A stretch of 21,233 nucleotides of DNA from JAAFHS01 sp031396505. GTDB taxonomy: Bacteria; Pseudomonadota; Alphaproteobacteria; Rhodobacterales; Rhodobacteraceae. Of this stretch, positions 7,359 to 15,492 are shown piece by piece (the stretch's first letter is position 1; every line of letters begins with the position of its first letter). A program made the translations under genes and the position numbers. The stretch spans positions 1 to 21,233 of the forward strand of contig JANNKX010000132.1 in NCBI GenBank assembly GCA_031396505.1, in the 5' to 3' direction. The notes beneath the pieces are model-generated. The model was given only the letters and a program-made list of their open reading frames with translations. It searched no databases and was not told the DNA's origin.

Positions 7359-9158
7359 ATGCGCGCCAAGGATGCCAAGGCCAGGGGCAGGCAGAAGTCG
7401 AAGGTCGAACTGATCAGCGGTATGCGCGGATTGATTGCGTTTCTGTTTGTCATTTCCGGCATCATCAACATTCTGGCCCTCACCGGGTCGTTCTACATGC
7501 TCCAGATCTATGATCGCGCATTGGCCAGCGGCAGCATTCCGACACTTGCCGCGATTTCGGTTCTGGCAATCGGGCTGTATTTCTTCCAGGGCCTGTTCGA
7601 CATCATCCGCAGTCAGGTTCTGGTCCGCATCGGCGCGCGCGTCGACCGTCAGCTTGCCCCCCTTGCCCATGAAGTCGCCATCGACATGCCCCGCTTTGGC
7701 TACACCACGTCCGAGGCACTGGAACGTGGCCGTGATGTTGATACCGTGCGCGGCTTTCTGGGCAGCCAGGGCCCGGCGGCCATGTTCGATCTGCCATGGG
7801 TTCCGCTGTTTCTTATCTTTGTCTATCTGCTGCACCCGGCCCTTGGCGCGCTGACCATTGCCGGTGCGTTCATTCTGACCTGTATCGCCATCACGACCGA
7901 ACTTCTGACCCGGTCCTGGGCCTCTGCTGCCCATCAGGCCACGATCCAGCGCAACGCGATTGCCGACAGTAACACTCGCAACTCCGAAATCCTCAAGGCG
8001 ATGGGCTTTGCTGCGCAGGCCGTGAAACGGTTTCACCGCGCCAATGATGAACATCTGACCCTGCAGACCCGCACTTCTGACATCAGCGGCACCTTTGGGG
8101 CCGTGTCACGCGTATTGCGCATGATGTTGCAATCGGCGGTCTTGGGTCTTGCGGCCTATCTCACCATTATTGGCGAGCTGTCATCCGGTGCGATCATCGC
8201 AGCCTCTATCGCATCTGCGCGCGCCATGGCCCCGATTGATGCGGCGATCGGCAACTGGAAACAATTCGTTCAGGCCCGCATGTCATGGGGCCGCGTCCGC
8301 GAGACCGTGACCAAACTGATCTCGATCGAACCGCCGATGGAACTGCCCGCACCCAAGCGCGGGCTCAAGGTCGAAGGGATCACTGTCGCTGCACCCGGCG
8401 CGGGGCGCGTCCTGCTCAGCGATGTCAGCTTTCAACTTGAAGCCGGACAGGCACTGGGGATCGTGGGGCCAAGCGGTGGCGGAAAGTCGACGCTGGCCCG
8501 CGCCTTGACCGGCATCTGGCCTGTGCTGCGTGGTGCGGTGCGGCTCGATGATGCCGAACTCGCGCAGTACAGTGACGCAGCCCTTGGCAAATCCATCGGC
8601 TACATGCCGCAGGATGTCTCGCTGCTTGATGCAACCATCGCTGAAAACATCGCGCGTCTGGCCGATGACGCGAAACCCGAAGATATCGTTGCTGCAGCAA
8701 CCGATGCCGCCGTCCATGAAATGATCGTGCGGATGCCGGATGGCTATTCGGCCCCGATTGGTCCGCAGGGCGTGTCCTTGTCGGGCGGCGAACGTCAGCG
8801 CATCGGCCTTGCACGCGCCATGTATGGCAAGCCTTTCGTCGTCGTGCTGGACGAGCCGAACTCCAACCTCGATGCCGAAGGCGAAGGCGCGCTGACCACC
8901 GCCATCCAGTCTGTCAAGAAACGCGGCGGCATCGTGATCGTTATCGCGCACCGCCCCTCGGCGCTGGCCGCCGTCGATTTCGTGGCCGTCGTACAGAATG
9001 GGCGCATGACGGCCTTTGGCCCGAAAGAAGAAGTCCTCAATCCGAAACCCGTAAAGCCCGCACCGCAGGTGCACGAAAGGACAACGGCGGTTGAACTGGT
9101 CGCAGCACCAAACGCGGGCCATGTCGGGAACACCCGCAAAGTGGGAGCAAGAAAATGA
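7359..9158 (+). CDS. Type I secretion system permease/ATPase (PrtD family)
   Basis: This inner-membrane ABC exporter of 599 aa would power one-step secretion of RTX proteins. An N-terminal transmembrane domain (hydrophobic helices about residues 25-65 and 60-80, with more near 145-190 and 255-290) precedes the nucleotide-binding domain. That domain has Walker A GPSGGGKST (370-378), signature LSGGERQ (474-480), Walker B VVVLDEP with Glu499, and switch His531. The length and lack of an N-terminal C39-like domain fit PrtD/AprD/LipB rather than HlyB. It lies 92 bp after the peroxidase gene and overlaps the next gene by 4 bp. The C-terminal 50 residues form a polar tail rich in Pro and Lys. ATPase and permease assignments are secure; that the peroxidase is its cargo is inferred from gene order. 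Confidence 0.95.
   Translation: MRAKDAKARGRQKSKVELISGMRGLIAFLFVISGIINILALTGSFYMLQIYDRALASGSIPTLAAISVLAIGLYFFQGLFDIIRSQVLVRIGARVDRQLAPLAHEVAIDMPRFGYTTSEALERGRDVDTVRGFLGSQGPAAMFDLPWVPLFLIFVYLLHPALGALTIAGAFILTCIAITTELLTRSWASAAHQATIQRNAIADSNTRNSEILKAMGFAAQAVKRFHRANDEHLTLQTRTSDISGTFGAVSRVLRMMLQSAVLGLAAYLTIIGELSSGAIIAASIASARAMAPIDAAIGNWKQFVQARMSWGRVRETVTKLISIEPPMELPAPKRGLKVEGITVAAPGAGRVLLSDVSFQLEAGQALGIVGPSGGGKSTLARALTGIWPVLRGAVRLDDAELAQYSDAALGKSIGYMPQDVSLLDATIAENIARLADDAKPEDIVAAATDAAVHEMIVRMPDGYSAPIGPQGVSLSGGERQRIGLARAMYGKPFVVVLDEPNSNLDAEGEGALTTAIQSVKKRGGIVIVIAHRPSALAAVDFVAVVQNGRMTAFGPKEEVLNPKPVKPAPQVHERTTAVELVAAPNAGHVGNTRKVGARK
9143..9147 (+). promoter_or_regulatory. Shine-Dalgarno GGGAG inside the ATPase gene end
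   Basis: GGGAG lies 7 nt before the ATG at 9155, within the last codons of the ATPase gene. Together with the ATGA overlap this suggests coupled translation of the exporter and the following RTX protein. Confidence 0.65.
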
Positions 9159-11503
9159 TCAGCGTCAAAGGTCTGCGGTCCGACGCCGCCAACCCCGCAA
9201 ACCCAGACCGGTACGAGCTGAAGGAAGAGCTGTCGGCCTTTCGGCTGCCCGCCCTCGTCGGCCTGATGCTCGCTTCGCTGATGCTGTATCTGCGCTCGTT
9301 TCTGCCCGTCGAGGCGAAAACCGCGGGCGAGCAGGGCCCGCCTCCGAAACCCTTTTCTGATGATGGTGAAAAGGACGGCGCTGGCCCGATTGATGCCTCT
9401 GCCACCACGGACGGCGGTGATATCCCGGGCGAGGGCACCCAAGGCCACCACACCCCCCAAATCGATCCCGATACCGAAACCGGCCCAACCGTCCTGCGCA
9501 GCCGTGGCTATGGTGCGCCGCAGGATGCCAATGTCCTCAAGCCCAATGAACTCACGGCCATCAGCGCCGTTGTCCGCCCCGCCAACACCAATGATCCCGG
9601 CATGCCTCGGGATTCGATCCAGAATTTCCCCTCACCCCAAACAGGCTATGTTGGCAGTGGCACCCAGGGTGGCGGTGGCAGTGGAGGCGGTGGTGATGGT
9701 GGCGGCGGCAATGGCGGTGGCGGCAATGGCGGTGGCGGTCCCGGCACCGACGATGATGATGACATCGTCACCCCCCCCGTGCGCAATCGTGCGCCACGCA
9801 ACAGCGGCCCGGTCTATCTGGCCGATGTGGCCAGCACGGCGACACTCGCCATCGCCCTGTCGACCTTGCTCAGCCATTCGACGGATGATGACGGCGATGC
9901 TCTGACGGTGCGCAATCTGCGCGCAAACGCCGGCACCGTCACCCAACTGCCGGATGGAAGCTGGCTGTTTACCCCGGTATCGACCAACCTCGGTCGCGTT
10001 GTGTTCAGCTTTGAAGTCTGGGATGGCAAGGTCGCCGTGCCGCAGCAAGCCTATAGCATGGTCACGCCCGCCCCCATCGACACGGGCGGTGGTGATGATA
10101 CCGGGCATGGCGGCGGTGACGATGATGATATCTGCGAAGGCCACGGTGCGGGCGTAACCGGCTATAATCCGGTGATCGGCGGCATTGCCGATGACGTGCT
10201 GATCGGCACGGACGGCAACGATCTGATCATGGGCAAAGCCGGGAACGATGTCGGTTATGGCGGTCGCGGCGATGACCTGATGTATGGCGGCGACGGACGT
10301 GACCAGCTTTCTGGCGGCGCAGGCGATGACCGCATCTACGGTGATGCTGACGACGACGTTCTGTACGGCGATGACGGTAATGATCTTCTGGACGGCGGTG
10401 CCGCCAGCGACGTGCTGATCGGCGGGGCAGGGGATGACGCCCTGTTCGGGGCCGACGGCGATGATGTGCTGGTCGGGGGCGAAGGTGCCGATCAGATGTC
10501 GGGCGGTGCGGGCATCGACGAGATGTTGGGCGAGAATGGCCATGACATAATGTTCGGCGATGCCGGGGCCGATCTGATGCTGGGCCGCGCGGGCCGTGAT
10601 GTGATGGACGGCGGCGACGATGCCGACGCCCTGTATGGCGGTGACGATGCCGATGTGCTGTCAGGCGCCGCTGGCGATGACGCCCTGTCCGGTGATGCCG
10701 GCGACGATCTGGTGCAGGGTCAGACCGGGAACGATACGCTATCGGGCGGCGCAGGTTGCGACGCCATCTACGGCGGCGACGGCAACGACGATCTTTCCGG
10801 TAACGCGGACCATGATACCCTTGTTGGCGGCCTTGGCGACGACACGATCAACGGCGGTGATGGCCGCGATATGGTCAGCGACGGCGAAGGCGCGGACCTT
10901 GTGTATCTGTCGGTTGGCGACGATCGGCTGATTGCCGCCATTGACATCCATGCCGATCAATTCGACGGCGGCGAAGGCCTTGATACACTCGATTACAGCC
11001 AGGCCACCGAAAGCGTCGCCTTCAACCTCGTCGCGGCTTTCGTGACGCTGGAAGACGCCGCCAGTGATCAGATTGCAGGCTTTGAGTCCTTTGTCGGCGG
11101 CAGCGGGGACGATACCTTTGTCGCTTGCGATACCCCCGCTATGCTCACAGGTGGCGCGGGCGATGATCGTTTTCAATTTGTCGCCCCACAAAGTCCGTCA
11201 TCTGCCGTAGACACCATGTTTCAGATCACCGACTTTGATGTCGGCGACCGCGTCACGATCTCCCGCTTTGATTTTTTCAAGGACCTGGCCGCGCAGATCG
11301 AAACCCAGATGGAGTCGTATTTCGCCGCTGATGGAAATGCAGGCCCCGGCGCGAACGATCCGGTGATCCGCTTCCGCTATGACCGCGATGACAGAGATGG
11401 CGAAAACACCTTTATCGAAATCGACTTTGATCGCGATGAATTGTTTGAAACCACGATTTCCATGCAGGGCCATCACCTCTTTGTGGTGGTCGAAAACACC
11501 TGA
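9155..11503 (+). CDS. RTX/cadherin-like protein with N-terminal membrane helix, encoded within the type I secretion operon
   Basis: In this 782-aa protein a polar basic N terminus is followed by one hydrophobic helix (about 31-46) and a Pro/Gly/Asp-rich stretch. Next come five GGGGX pentapeptides (172-196), an Asp run, a cadherin-like beta-sandwich (about 208-305, with the DDDGDAL calcium-type motif), a long RTX array (about 345-590) and a non-repeat C-terminal domain with a serralysin-like start (ITDFDVGDRVTI). ATG at 9155 overlaps the ATPase stop, so expression is probably coupled to the exporter. The role is unknown. It could be a second secreted substrate, a protein held in the envelope by its helix, or an accessory factor of the exporter. 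The three cysteines (in ICEGHG, GAGCDA and VACDTP) are unusual for an RTX export substrate. Family membership is clear; function is not. Confidence 0.88.
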   Translation: MISVKGLRSDAANPANPDRYELKEELSAFRLPALVGLMLASLMLYLRSFLPVEAKTAGEQGPPPKPFSDDGEKDGAGPIDASATTDGGDIPGEGTQGHHTPQIDPDTETGPTVLRSRGYGAPQDANVLKPNELTAISAVVRPANTNDPGMPRDSIQNFPSPQTGYVGSGTQGGGGSGGGGDGGGGNGGGGNGGGGPGTDDDDDIVTPPVRNRAPRNSGPVYLADVASTATLAIALSTLLSHSTDDDGDALTVRNLRANAGTVTQLPDGSWLFTPVSTNLGRVVFSFEVWDGKVAVPQQAYSMVTPAPIDTGGGDDTGHGGGDDDDICEGHGAGVTGYNPVIGGIADDVLIGTDGNDLIMGKAGNDVGYGGRGDDLMYGGDGRDQLSGGAGDDRIYGDADDDVLYGDDGNDLLDGGAASDVLIGGAGDDALFGADGDDVLVGGEGADQMSGGAGIDEMLGENGHDIMFGDAGADLMLGRAGRDVMDGGDDADALYGGDDADVLSGAAGDDALSGDAGDDLVQGQTGNDTLSGGAGCDAIYGGDGNDDLSGNADHDTLVGGLGDDTINGGDGRDMVSDGEGADLVYLSVGDDRLIAAIDIHADQFDGGEGLDTLDYSQATESVAFNLVAAFVTLEDAASDQIAGFESFVGGSGDDTFVACDTPAMLTGGAGDDRFQFVAPQSPSSAVDTMFQITDFDVGDRVTISRFDFFKDLAAQIETQMESYFAADGNAGPGANDPVIRFRYDRDDRDGENTFIEIDFDRDELFETTISMQGHHLFVVVENT
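9668..9742 (+). repeat. (GGGGX)5 linker, with a 15-bp tandem DNA period
   Basis: Codons read GGGGS, GGGGD, GGGGN, GGGGN, GGGGP. At the DNA level the GGCAATGGCGGTGGC unit recurs with a period of 15 bp near 9707 and 9722. It encodes a flexible spacer between the membrane-proximal region and the folded domains, and could vary in copy number between strains. Confidence 0.9.
10195..10920 (+). repeat. Long RTX array of the operon-encoded RTX protein
   Basis: More than twenty consecutive GGxGxDxhx-type nonapeptides (for example GGAGDDRIY, GDDGNDLLD, GGAGDDALF, GDAGDDLVQ) form the longest uninterrupted array in the window. Further isolated repeats occur near 11090-11165 (GGSGDDTFV, GGAGDDRFQ). Confidence 0.93.
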
Positions 11504-11537
11504 CTTTTCCGCTATCGCATGTGAAGGACTATGAACG

Positions 11538-12851
11538 ATGACACGCAAACCTGCTGACCCGGCACAGGGTGCCTATGATCGCATCGGTTCGCGCGTGCTG
11601 ATGGGCACAGCGCTTGGTATCCTTTTGCTGTTCGTGATTGGCGGTTGGGCCGTCACGGCAAAACTGACCGGGGCAGTGATCGCCCAAGGGTCGGTCAAGG
11701 TCGATCAGAACCTCAAGATCATTCAGCACCGCGACGGTGGCATCGTGATGCGCATTCTGGTGCGCGAAGGCGACAGGGTGGAAAAGGATCAGATCCTGTT
11801 CGCACTCGACAACGTCCAGATGCAGGCAGAACTGTCTATTCTGCGCGCCCAACTGCGCGAGGCCGAAGCCCGCGCCGCCCGCCTGACGGCCGAACGCGAC
11901 AACAGACGGGCGATCACGTTCCCGGATCACTTTGCTGCCAATGATCCGGCCACCGCCACCATCATTGCCGGTGAAACCCGCCTGCACGAAGGCAATATTG
12001 CCAACCGCGAAAGCCAGCAATTACAGCTTGAACTGTCCATCGACCAGATCGGCGACGAAATCGCCGGGCTGGAGGCGCAGCGAAGCGCGATGCAGGACGA
12101 GACGACGCTGGTCGAAGATGCGCATGCAAGCCTGATTGTTCTCGAAGAAAAGGGGCTCGTCGAGGCAAGCCGCCTGTCGGCATCAAGCCGCGAACGCGTG
12201 CAGATGCGCGGCCAGATGGGTGAGATTGACGCGGCCATCGCCCGTTCGGGTGCGCGCATCGGTGAAATTCGCGTGCGTATCCTGTCGATCACCGAAGTCG
12301 CCCGCACCGAGGCGCAGCGCGAACTGGGCGTGGTAGAAACCCGCGTCTCCGAATTGTCCGACCGTGTGGCCGCACTCGAAGACCGCCTGTCGCGCACCGA
12401 TATCCGCGCGCCGATTGCCGGTATCGTGAACGAGTTGAACATCTTCACCGAAGGCGGTGTGATCTCGCCCGCCGAAGTGCTGGCCACCATCGTTCCCGCC
12501 AATGCCCGCCTGCGTGTCGAGGCAAAGCTCAGCCCCGCGTCGATTGACCAGGTCTACGCCGATCAACCTGCCCGCGTGCGGTTTTCCGCCTTCAATAATC
12601 GCACCACGCCCGAACTGATGGGCCGCGTCGTCCAGATTGCCCCGGCCACAACCCGCGACGAGGTGACAGGCGAACCTTTCTACCTCGCCTATGTCGATAT
12701 TCCACAAACCGAGATGGACCGGCTGGGCGATCTGGTCCTGATGCCCGGCATGCCTGCGGAAATCTATCTCTCGACACAGGAACAGACCGCCTTTGCCTAT
12801 CTCGCCAAACCGCTTGTCGATCAGTTCGAACGCGCCTTCCGCGAGGAATAA
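11538..12851 (+). CDS. HlyD-family type I secretion periplasmic adaptor
   Basis: This is the membrane fusion protein (437 aa) that bridges the inner-membrane ATPase and a TolC-type outer-membrane channel. A short cytoplasmic N terminus and one transmembrane helix (about 20-40) lead to the first half of the lipoyl/barrel-sandwich region (GSVKVDQNLKIIQHRDGG). A long alpha-helical hairpin rich in Glu, Arg and Ala (about 95-285) follows, then the second lipoyl half (DIRAPIAGIVNELN) and a beta-barrel C-terminal domain with LMPGMPAEIY. The length suits PrtE/HlyD. GAAGGA at 11523-11528 serves the ATG at 11538; the nearer ATG at 11531 meets a stop after eight codons. The gene starts 34 bp after the RTX gene and is probably the last of the operon. 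No tolC gene is present, so a channel encoded elsewhere would be used. Confidence 0.94.
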   Translation: MTRKPADPAQGAYDRIGSRVLMGTALGILLLFVIGGWAVTAKLTGAVIAQGSVKVDQNLKIIQHRDGGIVMRILVREGDRVEKDQILFALDNVQMQAELSILRAQLREAEARAARLTAERDNRRAITFPDHFAANDPATATIIAGETRLHEGNIANRESQQLQLELSIDQIGDEIAGLEAQRSAMQDETTLVEDAHASLIVLEEKGLVEASRLSASSRERVQMRGQMGEIDAAIARSGARIGEIRVRILSITEVARTEAQRELGVVETRVSELSDRVAALEDRLSRTDIRAPIAGIVNELNIFTEGGVISPAEVLATIVPANARLRVEAKLSPASIDQVYADQPARVRFSAFNNRTTPELMGRVVQIAPATTRDEVTGEPFYLAYVDIPQTEMDRLGDLVLMPGMPAEIYLSTQEQTAFAYLAKPLVDQFERAFREE

Positions 12852-12900
12852 TCGCGCCGCATTGCGATGTGCCGGTTCCTCTTGCGCGCGCGGATGGCCG

Positions 12901-14121
12901 TCATTCGGTCGCTTCAAAGAATTGATCGTCGATCAGCAACCCTTCATCCGTGCGGATCACCAGCGATCCGCTGGGGGGCGATCCGTCGTTCGGATACTGG
13001 ATCAGAATGCCATTCCTGATTTCGTATCGCCCGCCCGACGCAGTGCCATCGCCCCCGGTCGCAAAGCCGCCTGTCGTGCTGCCGCCGCCGTCAACAAAAT
13101 TGCCAAATGCCCCGCCAAAACTTTCCCCTGTATAGGTGCCATCGGGTAGGAATGTCGTGGATGATGACGTCGAAATCCCGCCTTCAATCCCCGATCCCGG
13201 CGTGAAACCAGTGTAGGAAAAGCTCGACACGCCACCATTCAACCGCGTGCCATCGGCCACTGTGTCATACGGGAACAGGTCGCGGTTTGCGTCCTGCAGA
13301 CCGCCGTCATCAATCAGGCGCAGGCTTTCCGTCTCGCCCGTGGCAAAGGTCAGATCGACTTTGCTGCCGATCTTCCGATAAGTGCCGAACTGCCCGTTCC
13401 CCGCCGCAAGCAAAGCCGCCGCATCCATCGGGGCAAGGCCGTTCGGCGGCGTGCCATCATAGAAATACCCATCGTTCCAGAACACGATCCGCCGATGATC
13501 AATCTCCAGCCGGATCATCATGTCAAGGCCAAGCCCGGTATATTGATACCACCCCCACCACACCCCATTCAGGGGCCCCGGCACCGGGTCCGGCATCAAT
13601 GGTGCCGCCCCTTCTGACACGAACCGCAGGTCTGACAGCAGCGGAACGATCTGGTTCTGCAACACCGTCATGGTGCCATCCAATCCATCGCCGTCATAAC
13701 CGCCGTAACCTTCAAAAGCGATGACCTCGAACCGGTCCCGCAGTTCGAACCCAAAGACAAAGTATGGGTCACCATCGACCTTGAACGCCGTCATCGCCAG
13801 ATTCATTGCGTCAATGCTGGTGGCGGTCGGGTCCTGTACAATTTCAATCCTGTCGCGGTCATCCGCATCGGCAAACAGCGGTGCCATACGCGCCACATAG
13901 GCCGCAAGGCTGCCCGATCTCGCCGCACCCGGCCCAAGGTGAATGTAGCAGTACTCGCAAATCTCGTCCGGCGGATCATAGATCAGCGTCTGAATGCCAT
14001 CTTCAACAATCCCCGTGTCCCAATGCGGCGGCAATGTGTAGATGATGTTGCCATGCTGCAGGGTTTCCGCCTGCGCCATCGCAGGCGCGATCAAACCCAG
14101 GACCAACCAGATCAGCCGCAT
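12901..14121 (-). CDS. Exported protein of unknown function with signal peptide and Gly-rich C-terminal half
   Basis: I do not recognise this family. From the ATG at 14121 the protein has 406 residues and begins with a good Sec signal peptide (MRLIWLVLGLIAPAMAQA, cleavage expected after AQA), so it acts in the periplasm or outside. In-frame ATGs at 14133 and 14148 give N-terminal extensions. 14121 is chosen for the compact signal peptide, but 14133 is equally possible. A CxxC pair (CEYC, Cys55 and Cys58) lies near the mature N terminus and could form a disulphide. The C-terminal third is rich in Gly, Ser and Thr before a beta-rich end (GRYEIRNGILIQYPNDG). It is the last gene of the minus-strand run and converges on the HlyD gene with 49 bp between. 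No catalytic motif is evident. Confidence 0.75.
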   Translation of the reverse strand: MRLIWLVLGLIAPAMAQAETLQHGNIIYTLPPHWDTGIVEDGIQTLIYDPPDEICEYCYIHLGPGAARSGSLAAYVARMAPLFADADDRDRIEIVQDPTATSIDAMNLAMTAFKVDGDPYFVFGFELRDRFEVIAFEGYGGYDGDGLDGTMTVLQNQIVPLLSDLRFVSEGAAPLMPDPVPGPLNGVWWGWYQYTGLGLDMMIRLEIDHRRIVFWNDGYFYDGTPPNGLAPMDAAALLAAGNGQFGTYRKIGSKVDLTFATGETESLRLIDDGGLQDANRDLFPYDTVADGTRLNGGVSSFSYTGFTPGSGIEGGISTSSSTTFLPDGTYTGESFGGAFGNFVDGGGSTTGGFATGGDGTASGGRYEIRNGILIQYPNDGSPPSGSLVIRTDEGLLIDDQFFEATE

Positions 14122-14181
14122 TGCATACCCCATCAAACCTTGACACAAGCCTGCCAGCCTGATGCCGCTGCGACAAGTCCG

Positions 14182-15417
14182 TCAATCCGAACTTGGCGCG
14201 CCGCCCTCGAACTTGTTACCATGGCGATAATCGCAAGGGGCCTCTTGCATCTGCAAATGCAGCTGATCGCCCGTATAGGGATGCGCGCGCGCCACCTCTT
14301 CGTCAAAGTCGATACCCAGCCCCGGTGCCATTGGCGGCAGCAGATAGCCGTCTTCCCAAGTGATCGCATTGCGGATCAGTTTCTGGTGAAACGCCCCCCC
14401 CGTTTCGATCGTTTCCGCAATCAGCAGGTTTGGGATCGACGCCGCAAGGTGGATGTTCGCCGCCCATTCCACCGGGCCTGCATACAGATGCGGCGCCATT
14501 TCCGCGTTGAACACCTCGGCCATCGCTGCGATCTTCTTGGCCTCCCAGATCCCTCCCACGCGGCCTAGCGCCGGTTGCAGGATTTTCACCCCGCCATGGC
14601 GCAATAGCGCGCCGAATTCCGTCTTGGTCGTCAGCCGTTCGCCCGTGGCCAGTGGCACGCGCACGTGGCGGGCGACTTCGGCGAATTCCAACAGGTTATC
14701 CGGCGGGATCGGCTCTTCATACCACAGCGGATAGAACGGCTCCAACGCCCGGCCCATGCGGATTGCACCCGGCGTGGTGAACTGGCCATGCGTGCCAAAC
14801 AGCAGATCGGCCCGGTCGCCCACGGCATCACGGATCGCTTTGCAAAACGCCACCGACCGGGTGATGTCAGACATCGCGGGTTCGTGCCCGCCGCGAATGG
14901 TATAGGGGCCTGCGGGGTCGAATTTGACCGCTGTAAAACCCATGTTGACAAAGCGCAGCGCTGCCTCCGCCGCCGCATCCGGATCAACCCAGAACGCCGC
15001 ACTTTCCTTGCCCGGTTCGGGATAAAGATAGGTGTAGGATCGCACGCGTTCGTTGACCATGCCGCCCAGCAGCGCCCAGACCGGGCGTTCGCGGGCCTTG
15101 CCAAGGATATCCCAGCAGGCAATCTCCAACCCCGAAAACGCGCCCATCACCGTGGGATCAGGCCGCTGCGTGAACCCTGACGAATAGGCGCGGCGGTACA
15201 TCCATTCGATGTTCTCAGGGCTTTGCCCCGCCATATGGCGGTAAAACACATCCTCAATCACCGCGACCATCGCCTTGGGGCCGACGGTCGAGGCATAACA
15301 CTCACCGTATCCCACGATGCCATTGTCGGTGGTGACTTTCGGGAAAATCCAGTACCGCCCGCCCCAGCCGGGATGCGGTGGTGCAACGATGAAAATTTCG
15401 AGGTCTTTCAGTTTCAT
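14182..15417 (-). CDS. Mandelate racemase/muconate lactonising enzyme family protein (enolase superfamily)
   Basis: This 411-aa protein has an N-terminal capping domain (about 1-125, with TTDNGIVGYGE) and a TIM barrel. The probable barrel residues are Lys165 in VKFDPAG, Glu234 in WYEEP, Glu260 in ATGER and His310 in MAPH. The family abstracts a proton alpha to a carboxylate using Mg2+ and includes sugar-acid dehydratases (galactonate, mannonate, gluconate), racemases and cycloisomerases. The layout is closest to acid-sugar dehydratases, but the substrate is not determinable. The first metal-ligand position, normally Asp, appears to be Gly208 in FGTHGQ, with His210 two residues on. AGAGAAG-like purines precede the ATG at 15417. 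It follows the MFS gene by 75 bp across a hairpin and probably shares a pathway with it. Confidence 0.9.
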   Translation of the reverse strand: MKLKDLEIFIVAPPHPGWGGRYWIFPKVTTDNGIVGYGECYASTVGPKAMVAVIEDVFYRHMAGQSPENIEWMYRRAYSSGFTQRPDPTVMGAFSGLEIACWDILGKARERPVWALLGGMVNERVRSYTYLYPEPGKESAAFWVDPDAAAEAALRFVNMGFTAVKFDPAGPYTIRGGHEPAMSDITRSVAFCKAIRDAVGDRADLLFGTHGQFTTPGAIRMGRALEPFYPLWYEEPIPPDNLLEFAEVARHVRVPLATGERLTTKTEFGALLRHGGVKILQPALGRVGGIWEAKKIAAMAEVFNAEMAPHLYAGPVEWAANIHLAASIPNLLIAETIETGGAFHQKLIRNAITWEDGYLLPPMAPGLGIDFDEEVARAHPYTGDQLHLQMQEAPCDYRHGNKFEGGAPSSD

Positions 15418-15439
15418 GGCGCTTCTCTTGTGGCCGAGG

Positions 15440-15460
15440 CTGGGGGTTTCACACCCCCAG
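15440..15460 (-). terminator. Hairpin between the MFS and enolase-superfamily genes
   Basis: A perfect 8-bp stem (15440-15447 with 15453-15460, arms CTGGGGGT and ACCCCCAG) encloses a 5-nt loop. It lies between the stop of the MFS gene and the start of the next gene on the minus strand. A G/C-run block with GATATTTGTC flanks it. It lacks a U tract, so it may be a weak terminator, an mRNA stabiliser or a dispersed intergenic repeat. Confidence 0.45.
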
Positions 15461-15492
15461 ACCCCCGTGGGATATTTGTCAACAGATGAAGG

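Noticed and set aside
9305..9330. LapG-type cleavage site after the membrane helix of the RTX/cadherin protein
   Set aside because: The residues there read EAKTAGEQG, not the TAAG or AAAG expected of LapA-type retained adhesins, and no LapD or LapG gene is present, so a Lap-type release system is not supported.
9661..9745. Short tandem DNA repeats considered as a CRISPR-like array
   Set aside because: The 15-bp period encodes an in-frame Gly linker, has no unique spacers and lies within a convincing coding sequence.
9632..10543. Minus-strand open frame (303 codons) over the cadherin/RTX region
   Set aside because: Same compositional artefact opposite the GGGGX linker and the RTX repeats.
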